From Pseudomonas asplenii (GTDB taxonomy: Bacteria > Pseudomonadota > Gammaproteobacteria > Pseudomonadales > Pseudomonadaceae): DNA of 64,000 nucleotides. The position numbers and the translations under genes are program-made. A model generated the notes under the pieces. The model worked only from the letters and a program-made list of their open reading frames with translations, was not told the DNA's origin and ran no database searches. The DNA lies in the NCBI RefSeq assembly GCF_001293465.1, contig NZ_JSYZ01000014.1, positions 186,001 to 250,000 of the forward strand, written 5' to 3'. The stretch's first letter is position 1. Every line of letters starts with the position of its first letter. Below are positions 45,386-54,880 of this stretch, in pieces.

Positions 45386-45580
45386 CTAGCAATCAGAGCG
45401 TTCCACACCATGTAGTTGTTCCAGTTCCTCCAGTGTTATGGCGTTACTTCGGCCTGACTGAATATCCGAGAGGCGTTGCTGGGCCACAGAGGCATCCTTG
45501 AAATTGTCCATGTGTTCAAGAATGGCCCTTCGGAAATGGATAGCTGCATTGATTGACGGGGTCAGGCGTCTCCCAATCAT
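45386..45580 (-). CDS. Small ORF coupled to DUF6124 gene, antitoxin-like C-terminus
   Basis: A 64-residue protein. The start is 6 bases after the DUF6124 stop, with a GAGGG ribosome site overlapping that stop, which supports real translation. The second half (DASVAQQRLSDIQSGRSNA then LEELEQLHGV) recalls the C-terminal helix of Phd or RelB type antitoxins. No toxin frame follows on the same strand. It may be an orphan or a remnant. Not recognised as a defined family. Confidence 0.5.
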   Translation of the reverse strand: MIGRRLTPSINAAIHFRRAILEHMDNFKDASVAQQRLSDIQSGRSNAITLEELEQLHGVERSDC

Positions 45581-45586
45581 CTTTGC

Positions 45587-45988
45587 TCACCCTCGTTCTC
45601 CTACCGGTTGTGATCCGTCCAGCAACGCATCCACCAGGGCCCGGGCCATTTCCACCGAATGCACCATCGACCAGATCAGCCCGCGTTCGATGCCGCTGCC
45701 CTGTTCGGTGATTTCATCGGAGACTTCTTCGGCGCAGCGCAGCAGCAGGGAGACGTGGTTGAGGGTGGTTTCGGCGTCGATACCGGCCTTGACGTCGAAC
45801 AGCGAGCGATGGCGGCCGTCGCGCAGGTCGCCGGGGCGGGCGGCAGTTTCCTTCAGAGCTTGCAGCAGAGGCGGTTCGTGGGGTTGGTCGTTGAGCACTT
45901 GCAGCAGGTCGGCGTTGGCCTGTTGCAGGATCGCCGTGATGCGGCGGTGGGTGGCTTGGCTGGGTGGATCGGGGACTGGCTTGTTCAT
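45587..45988 (-). CDS. DUF6124 family protein
   Basis: A 133-residue protein of the Pseudomonas-specific family DUF6124. The typical central part is present (AETTLNHVSLLLRCAEEVSDE and SMVHSVEMARALVDALLDG), predicted helical. Function unknown. The ATG at 45988 has AGGAG 7 bases upstream; the longer frame to 46159 crosses the inverted-repeat element and is rejected. The leader upstream contains that structured element, and a small ORF follows in an operon. Confidence 0.75.
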   Translation of the reverse strand: MNKPVPDPPSQATHRRITAILQQANADLLQVLNDQPHEPPLLQALKETAARPGDLRDGRHRSLFDVKAGIDAETTLNHVSLLLRCAEEVSDEITEQGSGIERGLIWSMVHSVEMARALVDALLDGSQPVGERG

Positions 45989-46028
45989 GGTGTCACTCCT
46001 ATTGCGGCATGGGAGCTGGCACCTGTCG

Positions 46029-46221
46029 CGACTAAACGAGTGGGTGGCAGCTGTACGCGGGTTAGTCGACCGGCCAATAGGAAACCGGCGCGCCCGGAGG
46101 CGCCCCACGCACAGCCGCCATGAAACTGGGGGCGTGAAAAAACGCCGGCCATGGACCATGGGGGCGCTGTGCGCCTATTGAGCGTGGGCGACTAAACCCG
46201 ATCACCGCAAAAGGGCGGTGA
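46029..46221. repeat. Structured inverted-repeat element upstream of the DUF6124 gene
   Basis: Outer inverted arms are GGGTTAGTCG (46059-46068) and CGACTAAACCC (46189-46199). Inside them, CAATAGG (46075-46081) pairs with CCTATTG (46174-46180). The core has further hairpins around GCGCGCCCGGAGGCGCC, GGCGTGAAAAAACGCC and CCATGGACCATGG. A third copy CGACTAAAC is at 46029, and a TCACCGC..GCGGTGA hairpin follows at 46202-46221. It may be a small mobile palindromic element or a structured RNA leader of the minus-strand gene. Confidence 0.5.
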
Positions 46222-46367
46222 CGCAACGACGATAGTCACGCGGCTGGAAAGGCGCAATACGTTGGAATTTTCTAGGAAATATCCCTCAAGTAAAAGGGAT
46301 TTGTCTTGAAACGTAATGTTTCATGCATCGCGATTTGTCGGTGGTTGGGAGGGGGCGAGAGGCTGTC

Positions 46368-46513
46368 GTGGCGAGCGGGCTTGTCGGAACGCCGCACCGC
46401 CGCTCTCGGCTGCGAAGCAGTCGTAAAACCTACCGACTCGATCATCCTGACATATCGAGTACACGGGTTTCAGGGCCGCCTCGCGCCCCAGCGCGGGCAA
46501 GCCTGCTCGCCAC
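46368..46513. repeat. 146-bp Pseudomonas intergenic repeat (GTGGCGAGCGGGCTTG type)
   Basis: Opens with GTGGCGAGCGGGCTTG and closes with CGGGCAAGCCTGCTCGCCAC, its complement. The interior has CTCGGCTGCGAAGCAGTCG, which I associate with a common P. fluorescens dispersed repeat. Together with the element before it, this fills the gap from 45989 to 46565; nothing else is seen there. Confidence 0.6.
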
Positions 46514-46565
46514 GAGATTGAGGGGGCCGGGATTCCGGCTCAGCAATCTGGGAGCCGGTTGCCCA

Positions 46566-47012
46566 TCACGTCTCCGGCATCGCCGAGGAGTGGTGGGTCG
46601 AGATTCTCCAGCCGTTGGCGCTGCTCCAGGCATAGGTGAAGGTGTAGCGGGCGGACACGCTCGGCTTGTCCTTGAAGGCGAAGGTGTAGGTACCGATGTC
46701 GATCGCTTCGTTGCAGCCGGTGCGGCTGTCGATCCTGCCGCTCGGCTTGTTGGCCAGGAAGTGCTCGAAGTAGTCGATGCGCTCGGCGTCGGTCAAGCGT
46801 GGTTTGTTCGATACGGTGGGCAGCAGCACGGCATCGTAGAGATACTCTTGCGCGACCTTTTTCGCATCACCGGTCTGCAACGCCGCGTTCCATTCATCGA
46901 ACAGGACTTCGATCTGGGCCGCTGTCACCGGTGTACACATCAGGGGCTTGTCGGCCAAGGCCGGTACGGAAACAAGGCTGCACAGCGCGGCCAGTACGAC
47001 TTGTTTTTTCAT
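46566..47012 (-). CDS. Secreted SgcJ/EcaC-like (NTF2-fold) protein
   Basis: A 148-residue protein with a signal peptide (1-20, ending PALA-DK) and an NTF2-like alpha+beta domain (about 30-145) of the SgcJ/EcaC or CaMKII-association type, with FDEWNAALQTGD and GWRISTHHSS. Members are annotated as oxidoreductases but this is weakly founded. The ATG at 47012 gives the signal peptide; the extension to 47078 does not. Confidence 0.75.
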   Translation of the reverse strand: MKKQVVLAALCSLVSVPALADKPLMCTPVTAAQIEVLFDEWNAALQTGDAKKVAQEYLYDAVLLPTVSNKPRLTDAERIDYFEHFLANKPSGRIDSRTGCNEAIDIGTYTFAFKDKPSVSARYTFTYAWSSANGWRISTHHSSAMPET

Positions 47013-47431
47013 GGTTTTCCCAAGGCTGCTCCGGCAACTGTTCGAATAAGAAAGAGCCAATACTTCCGTGACCGGCACACTTCATCCGTTCGGGGCAGAA
47101 TGCCCGTCCCGATTGGCTCGTGAGGTAATGGGCCGATGCGACGCATAAGGCTGTCGGCGCCTGTTTGCAGGCGTGACAAGGCGTCGGTGTCTGACCCGAA
47201 GTTGTTACTTGAACGTAACAAGTTGCTCTTTTGTGCGATTGGCCTGGCGTGTTTCTTATTGTTTGAAGACAGTGCGTTCACACAACCGGCGAGAACTTTC
47301 CTGTCTGTGCACGGCAACTTGAGGCAAGCCTACCCCGGGCGTTATGGCGGGGTGTAGTGCTCGGACGGCCTATAGGAATTGCCCTACAGATATATCGGGA
47401 GGATGTTGCTGGGTCTGTAGGAAGGGGCTGT
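47013..47431. other. About 420 bases without a recognisable gene
   Basis: Upstream side of the SgcJ-like gene. A 73-codon plus-strand frame (47136-47357) has no ribosome site or family likeness. The segment is less GC-rich than its neighbours around 47195-47300. I see nothing else in it. Confidence 0.5.
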
Positions 47432-47433
47432 AA

Positions 47434-47459
47434 CCCCAGTGAGTGCTGGCTCACTGGGG
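47434..47459 (-). terminator. Hairpin after the AGCS symporter gene
   Basis: CCCCAGTGAG and CTCACTGGGG, a 10-bp stem with a 6-base loop. It lies 35 bases beyond the symporter stop on the minus strand. Only two T follow, so it may be a weak terminator. Confidence 0.5.
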
Positions 47460-47494
47460 CGCATCGGACGGCAGGGCGCCGCCCGCAGGTTGCA

Positions 47495-48928
47495 TCAGCG
47501 TTGTGTCACCGGTACGCCTTGGGCGGCGCTTTCAACCTGTGGGTTGGCCGGCCAGGCGGCGCGATCCAGGTCCAGGTCGTTGAACTTGCTGGCGTCGAAC
47601 ACCGGCTGCTTGATGCCGGCACGACGCTGTTCGTCGTAGTCGCGCATCACCCGCAGGCCGACCTTGAACAGCAGCGCCAGGGCGACCAGGTTGACGAACG
47701 CCAGGCAGGTCATGGTGATGTCGGCGAAGGCGAACACGGTCGACAGGTCCTGCATCGAACCCCAGACCACCAGCGCCAGCACCAGCCCACGGAAGGCCAT
47801 CAGCACGGCACGGTTGCGGCTGAGGAACTGCAGGCTGTTCTCGCCCAGGTAGTAGTTGTAGAGAATGCAGGTGAAGACGAACAGCGACAGCGCAACGCTG
47901 ACGAAGATCCGGCCCCAGTCACCGACCACGGCGGCCAGGGAGTTCTGGGTCAGGACGATGCCGTCCCCTTCGAAGCCCGGGGTGTAGAAGCCCGACAGCA
48001 GGATCAGCAGCGCGGTGCAGGTGCAAATCACGAAGGTGTCGAGGAACACGCTGAACGCCTGGACCACGCCCTGGGCGCCCGGGTGCTTCACGGCCGCCAC
48101 GGCGGCCACGTTCGGGGCACTGCCCAGGCCGGCTTCGTTGGCGAACACGCCACGCTTGACGCCCATGACGATGGCGCTGCCGAGCAGGCCGCCGAAGGCC
48201 GGGTCGAGGCCGAAGGCGCTTTTGAAGATGGTTTCCAGCATGGCTGGCACGTGTTCGATCTGGGTGCCGATCACGTACAGGGTCACGCCGATGTAGGCCA
48301 GGGTCTTGATCGGTACCAGCAGGTCCGACACGGCGGCGATACGCTTGATGCCACCGATGAAGGTGATGGCCAGCAGCACGGCCAGGACGATGCCGGTGTG
48401 CTTCGGATCGAAGGCGAAGGCGTTCTGCAGCGAGTGGGTCACGGTGTAGGACTGCAGGCCGATGAAGGCGAAGCCGTAGGTGACCAGCAGCAGGATCGAG
48501 AACACGATGGCCATGCTTTTCAGCTTGAGGCCGTGCTGGATGTAGTAGGCCGGACCGCCACGGTACAGGCCATCGCCATCGGCGCGCTTGTAGACCTGGG
48601 CCAGGGTACATTCGAAGAAGCTGCTGGACATGCCGACCAGTGCGGTGACCCACATCCAGAACACGGCGCCCGGACCACCGAGGGTCACGGCGATACCGAC
48701 ACCGGCGATGTTACCGGCGCCGACGCGGCCGGCCAGGCTCAGCATCAGGGCCTGGAACGAGCTCAGTTGGCCGGCCTGGCCGCGCAGGGATTCCTTGAAA
48801 ACCCCGAACATGTGGCCGAAGTGGCGGAACTGGACGAACCGTGAACGGAGTGTGAAGTAGCTGCCGAGCCCGACGATGAGCACGATCAGTACTTTCCCTG
48901 AGAGGAAGTCGTTGATGACTTCAAGCAT
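47495..48928 (-). CDS. Sodium:alanine/glycine symporter (AGCS family)
   Basis: A 477-residue membrane transporter with about ten hydrophobic segments and the AGCS signature region (FQALMLSLAGRVGAGNIAGV, about residues 59-78, and the ANEAGLGSAPNVA segment near 266). It imports alanine or glycine with sodium. It stands alone, next to aspA, with hairpins on both sides. Confidence 0.9.
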   Translation of the reverse strand: MLEVINDFLSGKVLIVLIVGLGSYFTLRSRFVQFRHFGHMFGVFKESLRGQAGQLSSFQALMLSLAGRVGAGNIAGVGIAVTLGGPGAVFWMWVTALVGMSSSFFECTLAQVYKRADGDGLYRGGPAYYIQHGLKLKSMAIVFSILLLVTYGFAFIGLQSYTVTHSLQNAFAFDPKHTGIVLAVLLAITFIGGIKRIAAVSDLLVPIKTLAYIGVTLYVIGTQIEHVPAMLETIFKSAFGLDPAFGGLLGSAIVMGVKRGVFANEAGLGSAPNVAAVAAVKHPGAQGVVQAFSVFLDTFVICTCTALLILLSGFYTPGFEGDGIVLTQNSLAAVVGDWGRIFVSVALSLFVFTCILYNYYLGENSLQFLSRNRAVLMAFRGLVLALVVWGSMQDLSTVFAFADITMTCLAFVNLVALALLFKVGLRVMRDYDEQRRAGIKQPVFDASKFNDLDLDRAAWPANPQVESAAQGVPVTQR

Positions 48929-49260
48929 GGATGGATCCTCGCTTTTTTTGCAAAGGCGGCTCGATCGGCCGGTCGCGTCAACACCCGGTGTTGCGGGCAG
49001 TGTGGGCTGGCGACAGGTCTTCCCGAGCTTGCGCGGGTTGTTTTTAGTGTTGTTTCGCGTGTTTCAGTGCCGCTGTGCCGCGGATCGCTTACGCGAAGAG
49101 GGGCGGCACTATACCGATCAGGACTGCCAGCGTCTGCACAGCCTGTCATTTTTCATGAATAACCCTGTAAGCGTTGTCCCTGACACCTCGCCAGTCGGAT
49201 GACGAGTACCGCTGTCCGGTAGACGATCGGCAGGGCGTTTTCACTATGAAAAATCCAGTC
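48929..49260. other. About 330 bases: upstream side of the AGCS gene, no gene seen
   Basis: Contains the likely promoter of the symporter on the minus strand. A short run resembling GGGCGGCACTATACC at about 49100 could hold a -10 site. No further structure noted. Confidence 0.4.
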
Positions 49261-49295
49261 AAAAAAAAGGGCTTGAAGGATGGACCTTCAAGCCC
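49261..49295 (-). terminator. Intrinsic terminator of aspA
   Basis: GGGCTTGAAGG-ATGGA-CCTTCAAGCCC, an 11-bp stem. On the minus strand it is followed by eight T. It lies 65 bases after the aspA stop. Confidence 0.9.
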
Positions 49296-49359
49296 TCAAA
49301 AGGTGAGAGGTGTCTAGTCCCTCGACCTGGTGAGCGTGTTGCGATCAGGTGGCTGAAGG

Positions 49360-50784
<1,425 letters not shown>

Positions 50785-50964
50785 GATAGAAATCATCTCG
50801 ATATGAACCCGGTCGATGCCGGAACGTCGCCAATGCTAGGCCTGTGCGGTTTTTTGGGCCAATGCTGTTGCACACTGCCCCATGCATAAACGGCATAATG
50901 CAGGTGTGACGCGGCGTGCGTGACGATCGTGTGAACCAAAATGGTGCGCGTGACGGAGAAGTTG

Positions 50965-51882
50965 ATGAATCTCGAAAGCAAATGGTTGGAAGATTTCAGT
51001 GCCCTGGCGGCCACCCGCAGCTTTTCCCAGGCTGCCGAGCGCCGCTTCGTCACGCAGCCGGCCTTCAGCCGGCGGATCCGCAGTCTGGAGGCGGCGCTGG
51101 GGTTGACCCTGGTGAACCGCTCGCGCACCCCCATCGAGCTGACGGCGGCGGGGCAGTTGTTCCTGGTGACGGCGCGTACGGTGGTCGAGCAGTTGGGCGA
51201 GGTGGTGCGCCACCTGCATCACCTGGAAAGCGGTCAGGGCGAGGTGATGCAGGTGGCCGCCGCGCACTCCCTGGCGCTGGGGTTCTTCCCGCGCTGGGTC
51301 GCGCAGTTGCGCAACGAGGGCCTGAACATCGCCACGCGGCTGGTGGCGACCAACGTCGGGGACGCGGTGCATGCGTTGCGCGAGGGCGGTTGCGATCTGA
51401 TGCTGGCCTTCTATGACCCGGATGCGGCGTTGCAGATGGATGCGGAGATCTTCCCGTCGCTGCACCTGGGGCAGACCGAGATGTTGCCGGTGTGCGCGGT
51501 GGGGCCGGATGGCAAGCCGCTGTTCGACCTGGAGGGCGAGGGTAGCGTGCCATTGCTGGCCTATAGCGCCGGGGCCTTTCTCGGGCGCTCGGTGAACCTG
51601 TTGCTGCGCCAGCGCAACCTGCGGTTTACCACGGTGTACGAGACGGCCATGGCCGACAGCCTCAAGGGCATGGCGCTGGAGGGCCTGGGAATCGCCTGGG
51701 TGCCGCAACTGAGCGTGCGGGCCGAGTTGGCGCGGGGAGAACTGGTGGTGTGCGGCGGCCCGCAATGGCATGTGCCGCTGGAGATCCGCCTGTATCGCTG
51801 TGCACTGGTGCGCAAGGCCAACGTGCGGCTGCTGTGGCGCAAGCTGGAGAGCGGTACGGCGCAGGCAGTGGTGACGAACTGA
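50965..51882 (+). CDS. LysR-family regulator divergent from aspA
   Basis: A 305-residue LysR regulator: HTH at about 5-65 (LEDFSALAATRSFSQAAERRF) and a substrate-binding domain of the type found in HypT/YjiE-like proteins (90-295). The ATG at 50965 has GGAG 7 bases upstream and is preferred over 50941. It faces away from aspA across 180 bases and probably controls it, or acts on oxidative or nitrogen signals; the target is not readable. Confidence 0.85.
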   Translation: MNLESKWLEDFSALAATRSFSQAAERRFVTQPAFSRRIRSLEAALGLTLVNRSRTPIELTAAGQLFLVTARTVVEQLGEVVRHLHHLESGQGEVMQVAAAHSLALGFFPRWVAQLRNEGLNIATRLVATNVGDAVHALREGGCDLMLAFYDPDAALQMDAEIFPSLHLGQTEMLPVCAVGPDGKPLFDLEGEGSVPLLAYSAGAFLGRSVNLLLRQRNLRFTTVYETAMADSLKGMALEGLGIAWVPQLSVRAELARGELVVCGGPQWHVPLEIRLYRCALVRKANVRLLWRKLESGTAQAVVTN

Positions 51883-51910
51883 AACAAACCGTCTGGGTGC
51901 AGGCTGGGCC

Positions 51911-52018
51911 CCTGTAGGAGCCGGCGGTCCGGCGTCCCGGTTTATCCGCGAAGAACGATGACGCGTAGTCCGGAAAAACCGCGCCGCTCCATTCGCGGAA
52001 AAATCCTGCTCCCACAGC
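51911..52018. repeat. Degenerate REP-like element after the lysR gene
   Basis: CTGTAGGAGCCGGCGGTCC at one end and GCTCCCACAG at the other. The middle has the ATTCGCGGA/TCCGCGAA pair. A diverged member of the REP class. Confidence 0.45.
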
Positions 52019-52140
52019 GTTCGGCTTCCACAAGGGCGGCGTTCGAGCTGGGTTCGGATTGACCTGAAAGTCAGGTAAACCGGCCTTCAGCGGCTAAAAT
52101 CGACCCAGCGACAAAGGTGCGTCAAACGCGCTTTTTTCGG

Positions 52141-52226
52141 TATACTGCGCGGCCTTCGGTCGGTTTGCCCGGCCATTATTCGCATGACAAGCCACGCCGG
52201 TCCTCCCGCGTGGCTTGTTGTTTTTT
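52141..52226 (+). promoter_or_regulatory. purE leader with promoter-like site and intrinsic terminator
   Basis: TATACT at 52141 fits a -10 site. About 45 bases on, ACAAGCCACGC (52187-52197) pairs with GCGTGGCTTGT (52208-52218) in an 11-bp stem followed by TGTTTTTT. The terminator lies 38 bases before the purE ATG. It could be an attenuator of purEK or the end of a short RNA. Confidence 0.6.
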
Positions 52227-52263
52227 GACGCGCCCGCGGGCGCCCAAGAGAAGAGGCACGACG

Positions 52264-52755
52264 ATGAGCGCACTGGTTGGCGTGATCATGGGCTCCAAGT
52301 CCGATTGGTCCACCCTTAGCCACACCGCCGATATGCTGGAAAAGCTCGGTATTCCCTACGAGGTGAAAGTGGTATCGGCCCACCGCACCCCGGACCTGCT
52401 GTTCCAGTATGCCGAAGAGGCCGAGGGCCGCGGTATCGAGGTGATCATCGCCGGCGCGGGTGGCGCGGCCCACCTGCCTGGCATGTGTGCGGCCAAGACC
52501 CACCTGCCGGTCCTGGGCGTGCCGGTGCAGTCGTCGATGCTCTCGGGTGTGGACTCGCTGCTGTCGATCGTGCAGATGCCGGCCGGCATTCCGGTCGCCA
52601 CCCTGGCCATCGGCAAGGCTGGCGCGATCAACGCCGCACTGCTGTCGGCGAGCATCCTGGGCGCCAAGCACCCGCAGTTCCACGCCGTGCTGAAAAAATT
52701 CCGTACTGAGCAGACAGACAGCGTTCTGGACAATCCAGACCCACGCATCGCCTGA
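52264..52755 (+). CDS. purE: N5-carboxyaminoimidazole ribonucleotide mutase
   Basis: A 163-residue class I PurE that converts N5-CAIR to CAIR in purine synthesis. The active-site segments MGSKSDW, SAHRTPD and GAGGAAHLPGM are intact. AAGAGG precedes the ATG at 52264. PurK follows after 11 bases. Transcription likely passes the leader terminator at 52187. Confidence 0.95.
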   Translation: MSALVGVIMGSKSDWSTLSHTADMLEKLGIPYEVKVVSAHRTPDLLFQYAEEAEGRGIEVIIAGAGGAAHLPGMCAAKTHLPVLGVPVQSSMLSGVDSLLSIVQMPAGIPVATLAIGKAGAINAALLSASILGAKHPQFHAVLKKFRTEQTDSVLDNPDPRIA

Positions 52756-52766
52756 GGTTTTTGACG

Positions 52767-53849
52767 ATGAAGATCGGTGTAATCGGTGGCGGCCAACTGG
52801 GCCGCATGTTGGCCCTGGCAGGCACTCCGCTGGGGATGAACTTCGCTTTCCTCGACCCGGCGCCGGATGCCTGCGCGGCCGCCTTGGGCGAACATCTGCG
52901 AGCCGATTACGGCGATCAGGACCACCTGCGCCAATTGGCCGAGGAAGTCGACCTGGTGACCTTCGAGTTCGAAAGCGTGCCGGCGGAAACCGTGGCCTTC
53001 CTGTCGCAGTTCGTCCCGGTCTACCCGAGCGCCGAAGCCCTGCGCGTCGCCCGTGACCGCTGGTTCGAGAAGAGCATGTTCAAGGACCTGGGGATTCCGA
53101 CCCCGGCCTTCGCCGACATCCAGTCCCAGGCCGACCTCGACGCGGCAGTGGCCAGCATCGGCCTGCCGGCCGTGCTCAAGACCCGCACCCTGGGCTACGA
53201 CGGCAAGGGCCAGAAGGTCCTGCGCAGCGCGGCCGACGTGGTCGGCACCTTCGCCGAACTGGGCAGCGTGCCCTGCCTGCTGGAAGGTTTCGTACCGTTC
53301 ACCGGCGAAGTCTCGCTGATCGCCGTGCGTGCCCGCGATGGCGAAACCCGTTTCTACCCGCTGGTGCACAACACCCACGAGAACGGCATTCTCAAGCTCT
53401 CGGTGGCGAGTACCGACCACCCGTTGCAGGCCCTGGCCGAAGACTACTCCAGCCGGGTGCTCAAGCAACTGGACTACGTCGGCGTGATGGCGTTCGAGTT
53501 CTTCGAGGTCGACGGAGGCCTGAAGGCCAACGAGATCGCCCCGCGCGTGCACAACTCCGGGCACTGGACCACCGACGGCGCCGAGTGCAGCCAGTTCGAG
53601 AACCACCTGCGGGCGATCGCCGGCCTGCCATTGGGCTCGACCGCCAAGGTCGGCGAGAGCGCCATGCTCAACTTCATCGGCAGCGTGCCGCCGGTGGAGC
53701 GCGTGGTGGCGATCGCCGATTGCCATCTGCACCACTACGGCAAGGCATTCAAGGCCGGGCGCAAGGTCGGTCACGCCAACCTGCGCTGTGCCGACCGGGC
53801 TACGCTGCAGCAGCAGATCCTGCGGGTCGAAGCGCTGATCGCCGAGTAA
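52767..53849 (+). CDS. purK: N5-carboxyaminoimidazole ribonucleotide synthase
   Basis: A 360-residue ATP-grasp enzyme that makes N5-CAIR from AIR, bicarbonate and ATP. The N-terminus KIGVIGGGQLGRMLALAG, the LKTRTLGYDGKGQ ATP loop and EIAPRVHNSGHWT are the family marks. The ATG at 52767 is chosen over the TTG two codons upstream. Second gene of purEK. Confidence 0.95.
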   Translation: MKIGVIGGGQLGRMLALAGTPLGMNFAFLDPAPDACAAALGEHLRADYGDQDHLRQLAEEVDLVTFEFESVPAETVAFLSQFVPVYPSAEALRVARDRWFEKSMFKDLGIPTPAFADIQSQADLDAAVASIGLPAVLKTRTLGYDGKGQKVLRSAADVVGTFAELGSVPCLLEGFVPFTGEVSLIAVRARDGETRFYPLVHNTHENGILKLSVASTDHPLQALAEDYSSRVLKQLDYVGVMAFEFFEVDGGLKANEIAPRVHNSGHWTTDGAECSQFENHLRAIAGLPLGSTAKVGESAMLNFIGSVPPVERVVAIADCHLHHYGKAFKAGRKVGHANLRCADRATLQQQILRVEALIAE

Positions 53850-53955
53850 AAGTTATCCAGGCGGGCGGGAACCATCGGTCCCCGCCGTCCTCTGATGGCA
53901 AGATGCTGGGGCCCAACTAGGCTTCAGTTGGGGGCAACCATTCGGAGGAAACGTC

Positions 53956-54201
53956 ATGGGTATCATCGGAACCATCTTCATCGGCTTGATCGTTGGCCTC
54001 GTGGCGCGTTTTCTCAAGCCGGGCGATGACAGCATGGGTTGGATCATGACCATTCTGCTGGGTATCGGCGGTTCGATCGCCGCGACCTACGGTGGTCAGG
54101 CACTGGGCATCTACCACGCCGGGCAGGGTGCCGGTTTCATTGGCGCGGTGGTCGGCGCCATCGTCCTGCTGGTGATCTACGGGCTGATCAAAAAGAACTG
54201 A
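53956..54201 (+). CDS. GlsB/YeaQ/YmgE family membrane protein
   Basis: An 81-residue protein of three hydrophobic segments with the Gly-rich transglycosylase-associated family pattern (GLIVGLVARFLKPG, GIGGSIAATYGGQAL, GFIGAVVGAIVLL). It belongs to the stress-related GlsB/YeaQ group, inner membrane, function unproven. A GGAGGAA ribosome site precedes the ATG. Single gene after purK. Confidence 0.9.
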   Translation: MGIIGTIFIGLIVGLVARFLKPGDDSMGWIMTILLGIGGSIAATYGGQALGIYHAGQGAGFIGAVVGAIVLLVIYGLIKKN

Positions 54202-54281
54202 GCGACCTGCGCAACCCCCTCTGTGCAACCCGCGCAGAGGGGCTAGAATGCGCGACTTGATTCCCTCCTGCCGAGTTCCTC

Positions 54282-54818
54282 ATGCGTCGTCTCTTGTTGA
54301 CACTTCTCCTGCTGGGCAGCGGCCTGGCCCATGCGGCCGAGCTGCCGGAAACCGACTGGCTGGAACTGATGCCAAAATCGGATCAGAAAGCCCTTGAGCA
54401 AATGCCGGAAATCAGCCACAACTCCCCGGAAGCCAACGGTACCTTTACCGCCAAGGGTGGGCTGAAGCAGGCCAAGGGCTTGCCGGCGGTGATGTATTCG
54501 ACCAAGACCGTAGCCGCCATGAACGGCAAGGACATCCGCATCGGTGGTTATCCGGTGCCGCTGGAAACCGACGCCAAGGGCCGCAGCACGCTGTTCTTCC
54601 TGGTTCCCTATCCGGGCGCCTGCATCCACGTGCCGCCGCCACCGCCGAACCAGTTGGTGCTGGTGCGTTATCCCAAGGGCCTGAAGCTGGACGATATCTA
54701 CACGCCGTTGTGGGTGACCGGCACCCTGAAGGTCGAGAAGGTCAGCAATGACCTGGCCGATGCGGCCTATGCGCTGGATGCGGCGAAGGTGCGGGTGGTG
54801 AAGGAGTCGGATTTGTAG
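54282..54818 (+). CDS. Exported DUF3299 protein
   Basis: A 178-residue protein with a signal peptide (1-19, ending AHA-AE) and the DUF3299 core: IRIGGYPVPLE, FFLVPYPGACIHVPPPPPNQLV and PLWVTGTLKVEKV. The CIHVPPP motif with one Cys and one His is reminiscent of metal or copper handling. Function not known. Convergent with the mutarotase gene. Confidence 0.85.
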   Translation: MRRLLLTLLLLGSGLAHAAELPETDWLELMPKSDQKALEQMPEISHNSPEANGTFTAKGGLKQAKGLPAVMYSTKTVAAMNGKDIRIGGYPVPLETDAKGRSTLFFLVPYPGACIHVPPPPPNQLVLVRYPKGLKLDDIYTPLWVTGTLKVEKVSNDLADAAYALDAAKVRVVKESDL

Positions 54819-54843
54819 GGTGTTGGTCGGTCAGGTCGCTGTT

Positions 54844-54863
54844 CGCGGCGGCGGACCGCCGCG
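54844..54863. terminator. Hairpin between DUF3299 and mutarotase genes
   Basis: CGCGGCGG-CGGA-CCGCCGCG, an 8-bp stem between convergent genes. No T tract. Confidence 0.5.
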
Positions 54864-54880
54864 AGCCAGGCGCCCCGGTC

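Noticed and set aside
46029..46221. Integron attC site
   Set aside because: Core GTTTAGTCG differs from GTTRRRY at fixed positions and no integrase or cassette array is present.
47136..47357. 73-codon plus-strand ORF after the SgcJ-like gene
   Set aside because: No ribosome site, no recognisable domain and no operon context.
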